From Mactromeris polynyma (lineage: Eukaryota > Mollusca > Bivalvia > Venerida > Mactridae), in NCBI GenBank assembly GCA_032209605.1, contig JASFXZ010000026.1:3968001-4032000 (forward strand): a stretch of 64,000 bases of DNA, in the 5' to 3' direction. The notes beneath the pieces are model-generated. The model saw only the letters and a list, made by a program, of their open reading frames with translations. It had not been told where the DNA came from and ran no database searches. Both the position numbers and the translations under genes were made by a program. The first letter of the stretch is position 1. Each line of letters starts with the position of its first letter. Below, piece after piece: positions 47,101-57,600 of the stretch.

Positions 47101-50100
47101 CAATCAAATAATAAATTTATTATCTACATTAGGAATTTTAAAAAAACCCACACCATATAACATGAAATTATCATTTGCATTGCATATTTCAGAAAGAGGA
47201 AAAAAGCAAACGATACAGAGTTGGTATCAACAAGAGTGTGACAGTATGACATGAAAACAGTAAGGAAACATATTCTATAATTAAATTTTTTCTAGTGAAT
47301 GTCATTGAGACTACATGGTTAATCATTTTGCTGGCGACAATCTTTACGGTTCATATTGCCAATGCTTATGTAATAGAAATGCAGATGTTTATCCACTTGC
47401 AAGAGACATATGTGTTACACAATTTTATACATACGATTAAAAACAAAACCCAATTAATTACTTCTGCAATTTTTGAATTATAAATAAAAACATGAAACCA
47501 TCTCATATACTTGTATCTGCACAGAGAACCCTGGATTTACCATATGCTGGGACAATGTCCAGATTGAGACAGAGGCTAGGCACCAGTCTACACAGAATAG
47601 TAATAAGATTATGATGTGGGCAATGATGTATGCCGCCAATAACCGAATAAGCTTCACACATTTGATGGTTAGTTTCAAAAATACTGTGTTTTGTTCCCCA
47701 ATTTTTTTAGCATCTGTATTGGTACACAATATGGTATTAAACATACACATTTTTTTACAGAGACATAAGCACTAATGATTTAACATCCAAAACAGTAACT
47801 TAACTAATTTAAAATTAAAAAAGTGATTTATCGTACCTATGAAAAATGTACATTTGATGATTGGGATGAATTTAAAGTACTAAGCATAAAACATGTTTCC
47901 CAAAATTTTAAATGAGACATTATTAATAAGGTTACTGTATACCAGCCAACATGGTTTTCTACTTATTTACACATAACTTTTCCAATTACAGCTTTTTCTC
48001 AATTGTGATCAGACTCATTATACCAAAGTTTGTTGAAAAAACCCAGAGTATGTTGTTGCAAAAAAAACTAAAACATGAACATAATGGGCATATTTACCTA
48101 CCATCTTTGCAGGATAATCGAACAATTTCAGCGGAGACTGTTTCCATCGACAGTATACTACCTACTCAAGGTGACATTGATAATGTTGTGATGTCAATGC
48201 GGAAAGTGATACGTGATATCCTTATTCTGTACGTCCCACATTTACATCAACTGAAGGACAAAATTCCAAATAAAGAAATAGCATATTCGTTAGAATCAAG
48301 TCGAAAGAGTGAAATGGTATGAACAGTTGTTGTTCATTTATGTTCTTTCAACATCTGAATAAAAATAATTCATAGATCAGTTTTTTTCAATTCCTATAAA
48401 TTGTGGCATAGAGCTGGTCAATATATGCTAGGCGTAACCAATCAACGAAAAACGTTTGCAACTAAATACACTTTAGCATAAATTAAGCATTGAAAGATAA
48501 ATTTTACTGAAAAAAAAGGATATTCATTATTAATCTACTTTCTCTCAATTTGACTGGCATACGAATAACAAGAAATTGACATAAAACTTTAAGTAATTAG
48601 ATAACCTTATCTTGGTCTTAATAGGTCAACCTTGGCATCATTGAGGAGAACCCTTCATCAACAGCTGGCGTAGTTAGAATTCTGGAGCATCTCCATACAT
48701 ATGTCCCCAGAGATAATACTGGAAAGTTGATGAAAAGTATGTCAACAAATTATATCCTTGCAAATGAATGTTTAACAGTCTGATATTGTATATTTGTCAT
48801 GGAAACTTTAGCATTTTCATACATAAGAAATCCATTTAATACTGTGTGTATCTTACAAGTAGCAAGTAATTTTTAATATTCATCAGCATTTAAATTTTAA
48901 AATTATTAGTGATTCCAACTTTGATATGATATAATTTCATGCTTTTTTCAGTTGTATGCCATGGTGACGGTCTTTCGGTGGAAAGGCATGTACAAGCAAA
49001 GAAAGCTCGAAGCGGATCTTACACTGAGACAGATCGTCTAGAGGGATTGGTTCCTTCCCCACAAGAGTTTCATAAAAAGGCCATAATTCTTCAGGTATCC
49101 AGAACAATGAATTTTTAGATTAAATCAAATCACTTATTGCAAGATCATGTTATAGTAAAACTTTAACTTAAACATTTTATGGTAAACCAATTTACTCTTA
49201 TATATTACCTGAACTCGTGCCAATGTTAAGTTCGTAATAGTACTTTTTTTATTCATAGTCGATACATTATTCTGTTACTGGAATTTCGGGATAGCATGGA
49301 CCTCCTGTTTCAAGGTGGAAATGGTAATAGAGGTTCGTTGGTGCACATTAAGAATTTATTTCATCACAGGAACGCCACACCGAGACACGTTATGAAGTCT
49401 TATAATCATTGCGTTGAACTCCTGCAGGTAAACGATAGCCAACAATATATATTATTAAAAGACTGCAAAACTAACAATATAGGTGTATGACATGCACTGT
49501 AATGTTTATCACGGATCGTTTTCTTACAGGACATACCAGTAACAACTCATTCAAAAGTAATCATCTATAACACAATGAGGTCAGGATGTTTTGGTAACTA
49601 TACCAATAAAACTGGATGCTATATATCTTTTCATGCCATGTGACAGTCTATAATTTATCATACATACACGGCTTTGTTCTATATTTATTAATATCAACAC
49701 AAAAATTTCAGTTTGCCATGACGGGTTACGTTGTACTGATGTATATGGCATTGAATGACATGAAGAGCATAGATGATGCACAGAAATTCCAAGAAGACGC
49801 CAACGGACACATCAAACATCTGAATGATGCAGCAGACGAAATTCTAAGATTAGTTATGCCTATTACTGATGACTGCAATACAATTTTGAAAAACGCTGAA
49901 ACAACAAAAAGCCTGTGCATATGTAAAGAAGGCAAGCAAAATTTGTTTACACATTTACCTTTTGAAAATCGACAACTATCAAATATTATTTTAATTCATC
50001 TATTAACTTAATTCTCAATAAACATAATTCAACTGGCCAGCTGTAATATAACACTACATGGTCTGGTAATCCTTAAAAGAACACTGAAATATACATTTCA

Positions 50101-51313
50101 TAATAATAAACAAATACAGACTAATTAGAACAATGTGTTCTAAATTTATTGAAAGGCTTTATATACGGCAGGCATTTAAGTCACCTTAAAGTCAAAACCA
50201 TACTCGGATTTGTTTAATTCAAATGATATGTATATCTACAATAGACAAAGATGAAGACCTACTTTGCTGTGGAAACCAGCTCTGCCAGAAATGGTATCAT
50301 ACAAGTTGTGCAGATGAGCTCCCAGAAGATGCAGATGACGACTGGTATTGTAGTCAAGTGTGCCAGAATTCAATGGGGTCCGCTTTCTGTGAATGTCGAA
50401 CAAGAAAACCAGGTTTGAGAATAAATCATTAAAAAATATATAAGTCAGTAGTTTCCAACATTAATACACACATATTTTACTGATAAGTGAAGTGTCATAA
50501 GCAAAATCAAATTTGTTACTTTGAAAGGAAATTGTGCACTAAACCGTAACTGTAATTTTCAATAGATTTACACGAGTACTTATGTAACAGTATTTCAGTT
50601 GCATGGACTACTGTTTCACTTGCCATAACTAATCATTTTCTTTCAAAGTGCAGTAGGACAGCCTATAAAATATAGCCCTATCCACATGAAGAGCAGTGGG
50701 AAACATCAATTATGCTGTTAAGAATATTATTATACATTTTAAATTTTTATGGACAAAGAACAACTATACGTTTTGAACTTGCTTTACAGGTTTACAAATG
50801 GTGGAATGTACCAACAAAAGTTGCCAAAATGGAAAATGGTTCCATTTGAAATGTGTAACTTTACATGAGGCTCCGCGATGTGGTAAGTTGTACTGATTTT
50901 GAAATGACATATATTATCATTAAACAATATCAGTTTGGTATTTTTATTATTCATTATGTTAAGAACAGTTTAATTATAAGCTGCTAATTATGTATCCATA
51001 TCATTATAAAGAATACGTTTTAATGTCAATACATTCAGATTATCAGCACTTCAGAATCCATGAAAATGGCAACAGTTGATAATTAATATAAACCACTTGC
51101 AATGTAAATCACTTTTTGTTTGTAATTTCAGATTGGTATTGTAGTCGGAATTGCAAAGAGTTTGTTGTCATCAAGCCAGACCAAAAAGAAACAACCGACT
51201 ACAAGTTTCAATACAGTAAAGCTTTGATATGGAAAGGTCTAATCGACAGCACTAACAAGGAGGCCATCCGGCATAATGATGGACCAACGCTAATTAGTCT
51301 GTGGAAGTTGTAA
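44130..51313 (+). pseudogene. DUF6589-type gene with tandem PHD fingers, 15 exons, lightly decayed
   Basis: Exons read as 44130-44448, 45533-45674, 45827-45946, 46092-46228, 46762-46881, 47193-47259, 47525-47667, 48113-48316, 48625-48736, 48952-49094, 49259-49427, 49712-49931, 50245-50412, 50790-50882 and 51132-51313. Introns are GT-AG, except intron 12, which uses a GC donor. Exon 1 has a CxxC pair set (CDFC, CYKC), a probable zinc ribbon. The core shows CWDNVQIETEA, NLGIIEENPS, CHGDGLSVER, DRLEGL and QEFHKK, the pattern I associate with DUF6589. PHD 1 reads CICKED...CCGNQLC...WYH..C...WYCS..C; PHD 2 spans CEC...WFHLKC...DWYCSRNC. Lesions: a +1 frameshift in exon 1 (about 44355-44385), TGA at 47247 where CGA fits, a phase break at the start of exon 11, and TAA at 51311 with coding-like MLDFFYERR beyond it. 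The usual C-terminal domain is missing. Confidence 0.7.
45241..45390 (-). CDS. Possible antisense exon inside intron 1 of the DUF6589 gene
   Basis: On the minus strand a branch/acceptor-like AAAATCTATTTCAG precedes an open frame of 49 codons ending in TAG at 45241-45243. It reads MMKELLQQKIPFANEGIYDK, then FNGPTAESGIWRNRVCF. The composition is protein-like and unlike the AT-rich surroundings. It could be the last exon of a second, oppositely oriented gene of the element, or a fragment of another element. Not identified. Confidence 0.25.
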   Translation of the reverse strand: MMKELLQQKIPFANEGIYDKFNGPTAESGIWRNRVCFVFNNCVIEGIDM

Positions 51314-51353
51314 ATGTTAGATTTCTTTTACGAACGACGCGTGTAAAAGTCGG

Positions 51354-51475
51354 AGTACAGAGACACGTATGCGGGGCTAGGGTCGAAGTGTCTTGAAATC
51401 AGGGGTCGAAATTGCAAGGGGTCGAAATGTCTAACAAATTTACTAGGGTCGAAAAGTCTAACGGTCGAAAAGTCT
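51354..51475. repeat. Right GTCGAA-type repeat cluster
   Basis: Five copies of GGTCGAA(A/G) in the same orientation at 51382, 51405, 51421, 51448 and 51464, with spacings of 23, 16, 27 and 16 bp. Typical forms are GGGTCGAAATGTCTAAC and GGTCGAAAAGTCTTG. It lies directly after the truncated coding region and about 200 bp before the SLC2A13 ATG. Confidence 0.75.
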
Positions 51476-51680
51476 TGACACCATCTGTGCTTACTCACCA
51501 TCGTCTGCTGAGTTAAAGTGCGCTAGCTTGTTTTCAGTTTTACTGTCATAGTGCAACTAATCTTGACATCGAACCATTTGTGTAGCAAAAAGAACTATAC
51601 CATTATTCGTCTGAGCTCTAGATATTCGGATATGACATGAACTTTGAACTCATTAATATAAACAAAGTTTAGGTCACGAT

Positions 51681-54600
51681 ATGCTTAATAGTGATAGTGA
51701 TAACGAAGATTTTGAGCTTAACAACTACAATATGACGGAAGAAGAGTCACTTCTCATTCAACCCTCGTCGAGTTTGGATCGTGCAGATTACAGAATACGA
51801 GCTGCAAGTGACCCAAGTGTGCAAATTGATGGTAAAATGGATGAAAAACAAATACCAACTCCAACATTTGTCTATGTACTGTCATTTTCCTCTGCAATTG
51901 GAGGATTTTTATTCGGATATATGATACTGGGGTTGTGTCCGGTGCGATGTTGTTATTAAAAGATAAATTCAAATTGACGTCCTTAAAGGAAGAGGTGATA
52001 GTCAGTGTAACAATAGGGTTTGCTTTTCTGTTTGCGCTTGTTGGTGGATGGTTAAATGATAAATTTGGAAGAAAAATGACAACAGTTATTGCTAGTATTG
52101 TATTTACCATAGGAGCTGGTGTCCTAGCTGCATCCTATCATTTTTGGATGCTGGTAGTTGGTCGAGCAATTTTAGGAATGGGTATAGGTAGGTAAAATGA
52201 AGTAACGTATTTATATAAACATGTCATAAATTTACAAAGCTGTGATTTTGATCTAATTTCAGGTTTTCAGCTGTTTTATGGCCGTTATTCGGCTTTATTC
52301 CCATTATGCTAAAAAGTATACATTTTTTTCCCAATCTGACTCTGAGTGTTAAACTGAATCCCACTAAATCTGAAGAAATGTTCTGTTTCAATTTAACCAA
52401 AAGTTAACAAAGTTTATTTTAATAGCGGCTGTTCTCTTTCAGGCAGTTCATATAATTAGCAATTGTTGATTAATTAATCACTACATTTTACCATTATTTG
52501 TAATGCAGGACATTTTTGTTTTAAATACTTAACCTTGTATAGCATATTGAATTGTATTACCGTTATATTTTTTCTGGGTGAAATTGACTCTAAAAAGTGT
52601 TCTAAAATCTTACTTCCTTACTCTTCATAGTATTAGACATGTTTTAATTTTGCATGCTTGTACACTGTATTTATTAAAATTGTCTAGATCCCTGCATTGT
52701 AAGCCTTCCCTTGAAGGGATCTTCATTATAGGGAAATTGGGGCAAAACTCTTTCAGTGAGGAATTTTTGCATCATTTTCGCAGCGAAAAGAAGCCCTCCT
52801 TGTAAAACTTCTGATGGTCACAAGATACTAATATTTATATTCAATGTTAACAAACTTTCTTTTACATATTGCAATTAATACGTATATGTGTGTTTTGCAA
52901 CTAAATGTTTGCCACAAAATCTTGTGAAATTGTATGCAAAAACATAAATAATATTAGTCAACCTTTCTATTTCCTTAGGGGAATTTTAAGTCATTTTGGG
53001 GAATGTGTAGTTATAGGCTAAGGGGAATTTGGTCAAATATCAGCCCCTAAAATGTTAATATGCAGAGTCTGCCTTCAGAATTAAGTTCAATCTCTGTTTT
53101 TCATTATCCAAATAATAAAATTGTAATATTTCTGTATGAAGGCAATAAATATTCATTATTGTATTGATATGTTTTACTTCATTCAATTTAGAAATATTAC
53201 ATAATGTGTAGATATGTTTTAAGGTATGGCATCAATGACTGTGCCAATCTACATAGCTGAATGTGCACCAGTCCATCTTAGAGGACGTCTTGTCACGTTG
53301 AATAACCTGTTCATAACTGGAGGACAATGTATAGCCAGTATTGTTGATGGAGCATTTAGTTATGATAAAGAAGATGGTTGGAGGTATGAAATCAGATAAA
53401 TTTAATTTTGAGTTTTTTTATTGGGGCCTTGGAAAGTTTTGGATTAGAATTCCAAAAAAATATTTTGGAGTTTGAAATACATAGACCTGAGTCAAGTACT
53501 GTAAAACCTCAATAATAAGACCACCTTAATAAGAATACCAATTTTCAAGGGTCACAAAGGTGGTCTTAATATTGAGGTTTTACTGTATTTGTATTGAAGA
53601 GCAAAACAGTGAAAATGGACCAGCAAATTGTGTTATTATTTTTAATTGGTCTTATTATTGAGGTCTTAAGGAGAGGTTTTACTGTACCACAAGAATCATT
53701 TTAAATGGATTGGGTATTATTTACATTAAAATCCATTTTAACTTGATAAATATTTACTGTGATATGTACCATGATTTTTTTCACCTTTTCTTCAAATGTT
53801 TATGTTGTTGACCAAGGTAGTGATGAATCCATGCTGGATGATTATATTTATAGGTATTATCAAATGGTGATTCAAAATTGTGTCTCTACATTAATTTTCA
53901 TATACCCAAAAAATGATATACTTCGTGGCTAATGCCTTTAATTTATTACATAGATGGATGCTTGGACTAGCAGCTGTCCCAGCTATGGTACAATTTATTG
54001 GATTCATGTTCTTGCCTGAAAGTCCTCGATGGTTGATAGCTAATGGAAAATCTGATCGAGCTCGTACTGTACTGGTTAATATACGAGGTACATCAGACAT
54101 AGAAGATGAAATGCAAGAAATAGAAACGGCTGTTGATGAAGACAGAAAAGAAAAGGAACTAGCAGGTAAATGTTTGCAGTTTTGTGTACTTCATAGTTTA
54201 GCCAATTGACTACAGTCCAGTATCTTCAGAGTAGCCCTCGCTTGAACAACAACCTCTCTTAAAAACAGTGCACTATAGATTTTGTTACCAGACTGGAAAT
54301 TAGTTGTGCTTTCCGTCGGAGACAAACACTTCCCGTGCCACCTGTGATTGATCTTGAACCGGCTGTGATAATAATATTCTGTGTTCAGTCCACAGAAAAG
54401 CATTGTTACAACACGTTTTGTAATAAAACCCATTTTGTAATAAAAACCCTTTTGTAATAAAAACCCCTTTTGTAATAAAAACCTGTTTTGTAATAAAAAT
54501 TTCAAAGTTGACAGAAACGCTTAATTTCGTAATTAAATTACAGGAAACCAGTCTACAAATGTAAAAGAAGTCTTATTTCAGAACACTAAAAATTCAACAT

Positions 54601-57600
54601 TAGATAACAAGACACCTATAGAAAGATGTGAAATAAGTCTTATTTTAAAAGATAGAAAGTAAGACACTAACAATAAAGTGATGATTTTAAAAAACCCATT
54701 TTGTAATACCATTTTAGCATGATCTATGTTTTTGAGGAGCTATGACTTTATAGTTTTGCTGTTATTTCTATAGGTTGATGTTTTTTTAATTGATCTACTG
54801 ATGTGGTTTTTATTTTTATTACAGGATCGAATGTGTTTTTGAAGATTTTACGCACACCACCTGTGAGGCGGGCTCTTTTGGTTGGGTGTGGCCTACAATT
54901 GTTTCAACAACTTTCTGGTATAAACACTGTTATGTAAGTGAAGTTTGCACTATTCAATGTGTACACTGTAGTGTAACTTGTCAAAGCAATTAACTTAAAT
55001 GTTTTTTTCAATTGAACTTGTCAGTCTTGTAGAATAAAAAGTGTTGATTACACGAAAGTAATATACATACTGAATGATGCATTATAAATTTCTTTTTCTG
55101 GCTAAAAATACTTCTTAAGTACTTTCTTTAACATCAGTAGAAAATGTTCCTGCGTTTAGAAATTGCTATCAATTAAACCTCTCTTAAGCAACCACCTCTC
55201 TTAACAGCAGTAGCAAAGTTTCCTGAATTCAGAATTACTATCAAATAAACCTCTCTTAAGCAACCTCCTCTTAACAGCAGTAGCAAAGTTTCCTGAATTC
55301 AGAATTACTATCAAATAAACCTCTCTTAAGCAACCTCCTCTCTTAACAGCAGTAGCAAAGTTTCCTGAATTCAGAATTACTATCAAATAAACCTCTCTTA
55401 AGCAACCACCTCTCTTAACAGCAGTAGCAAAGTTTCCTGAATTCAGAATTACTATCAAATAAACCTCTCTTAAGCAACCTCCTCTCTTAACAGCAGTAGC
55501 AAAGTTTCCTGAATTCAGAATTACTATCAAATAAACCTCTCTTAAGCAACCTCCTCTCTTAACAGCAGTAGCAAAGTTTCCTGAATTCAGAATTGCTATC
55601 AAATAAACCTCTCTTAAGCAACCACCTCTCTAAACAGCAGTAGCAAAGTTTCCTGAATTCAGAATTACTATCAAATAAACCTCTCTTAAGCAACCTCCTC
55701 TCTTAACAGCAGTAGCAAAGTTTCCTGAATTCAGAATTACTATCAAATAAACCTCTCTTAAGCAACCTCCTCTCTTAACAGCAGTAGCAAAGTTTCCTGA
55801 ATTCAGAATTACTATCAAATAAACCTCTCTTAAGCAACCTCCTCTCTTAACAGCAGTAGCAAAGTTTCCTGAATTCAGAATTGCTATCAAATAAACCTCT
55901 CTTAAGCAACCTCCTCTCTTAACAGCAGTAGCAAAGTTTCCTGAATTCAGAAATACTATCAAATTAATCTCTCTTAAGCAACCTCCTCTCTTAACAGCAG
56001 TAGCAAAGTTTCCTGAATTCAGAATTACTATCAAATAAACCTCTCTTAAGCAACCTCCTCTCTTAACAGCAGTAGCAAAGTTTCCTGAATTCAGAATTAC
56101 TATCAAATAAACCTCTCTTAAGCAACCTCCTCTCTTAACAGCAGTAGCAAAGTTTCCTGAATTCAGAATTGCTATCAAATAAACCTCTCTTAAGCAACCT
56201 CCTCTCTTAACAGCAGTAGCAAAGTTTCCTGAATTCAGAAATACTATCAAATTAATCTCTCGAGAGTAACAACCTCTCAACAGCAGCCATTGTTTTATGA
56301 ATTGTTTTTTTCCCGGAGGTCTGTGTGGGGCGGCACTGTCTCATGGATGTGGCGTTCCCTGTAGCAAATTATTCCTTCCCGAGCGTGTTGCTCTGGAGAG
56401 GTGTCTTATAAGGAGGTGTGATTGTGATCATTGCTGTGTTCAACTTATTAGTTCTAGGTTTAGCAGCCATTACCTTCTTTACTTTACAACTACTTTACAC
56501 TTTACTTGTAAAATATATGATTACAATATTGCTTCTGATTGCAAAGTTTGGTCTTACTGTAAGATCCTTTGCACTTCACTGTTTGGAATAAACTGCTCCA
56601 ACTACAATTTCCAGTCATTATTCTCTACTTGCTATGTTTTCTGTTAGGAAAATTCATCCAATTTTATATAATAAGTCAATTTATTTAAGTTCATTCATGA
56701 AATTTTAGAGAATTTATGCACAGAATGGCTTATAAATGACCTGGTTAACTGTTAAGTTATCTTTCACCGACATATGTTGCCAGGTTATGGATGTTAATAC
56801 ATCCGATAAAGTGGAAATTTATCTTTAATTGTCTTCTAAGCTTGGTGAGCTTGGTGATGTTTTACCATTAGTACCCTGTAAATAACTAATCTGCTAGGTA
56901 CCATGAACATTTACTAGTATTAGGGTCATAAGTTTTTGACACATTTCTGTTCTTTATATTGAGTTAGGCCATAAGAAAATAATTATGGTTTTTCTGACTC
57001 GTTATTTATTTGGAAAAAGCATTTTGTATGTTAAATACCAATTCTGCAACCATAATTTGAACATAATTATTATGTTAATCAATGTAATGACAGGTGGATG
57101 AATCATAGACAAGATCGTAGTTTAATTAATTGTATGCTAATTGGTATGCATATTTAGTCAGTTTTGTCTTGAGATGTATTGAGATAATGCTCTAGTAAAA
57201 GTAGGAATTGGGAGTATTCTGAAGTCTGTTCATCTTGCTCAACATATTTAGATGTGTCCCTGTTTTATTAGTCTTAGTCTTATAAATGGATAGGTTTTAA
57301 TAACAAGTGGTCTTTACCTGATAAGCATGATAAAAAACAAGCATTTATTGTTTGCTTAGCCTGATAATGGTTAGGGTGTTAATCTGGTGGATATCCTTGT
57401 TTGCTTTATCATACAGAGGTTACTGTGCATTTGCTGTTTGTCATATCTCAAAGAGGTTACTGTGCATTTGCTGTTTGTCATATCTCAAAGAGGTTACTGT
57501 GCATTTGATGTTTGTCATATCACACAGAGATTACTGTGTATTTGCTGTTTGTTATATCACACAGAGGTTACTGTGCATTTGCTGTTTGTCATATCTCAAA

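Larger units (their letters stand above)
43742..51480 (+). mobile_element. Candidate DNA transposon carrying a DUF6589-type gene
   Basis: The multi-exon gene at 44130-51313 is bracketed by a shared sequence motif. GTCGAA cores lie at 43749 and 43772 on the left and at 51382, 51405, 51421, 51448 and 51464 on the right, in direct orientation. A pair in inverted orientation, TACGTCTCTATACT (43797-43810) against AGTACAGAGACACGTA (51354-51369), could be part of terminal inverted repeats. Exact termini and target duplication are not resolved. Family members of DUF6589 are commonly multi-copy and transposon-like; superfamily assignment is open. Confidence 0.5.

Noticed and set aside
55201..56280. 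Minus-strand frames of 133 and 216 codons with repeated [19 protein letters not shown]
   Set aside because: The 72-bp minisatellite in a host intron is a multiple of three long; the apparent protein repeat is forced by the DNA repeat.
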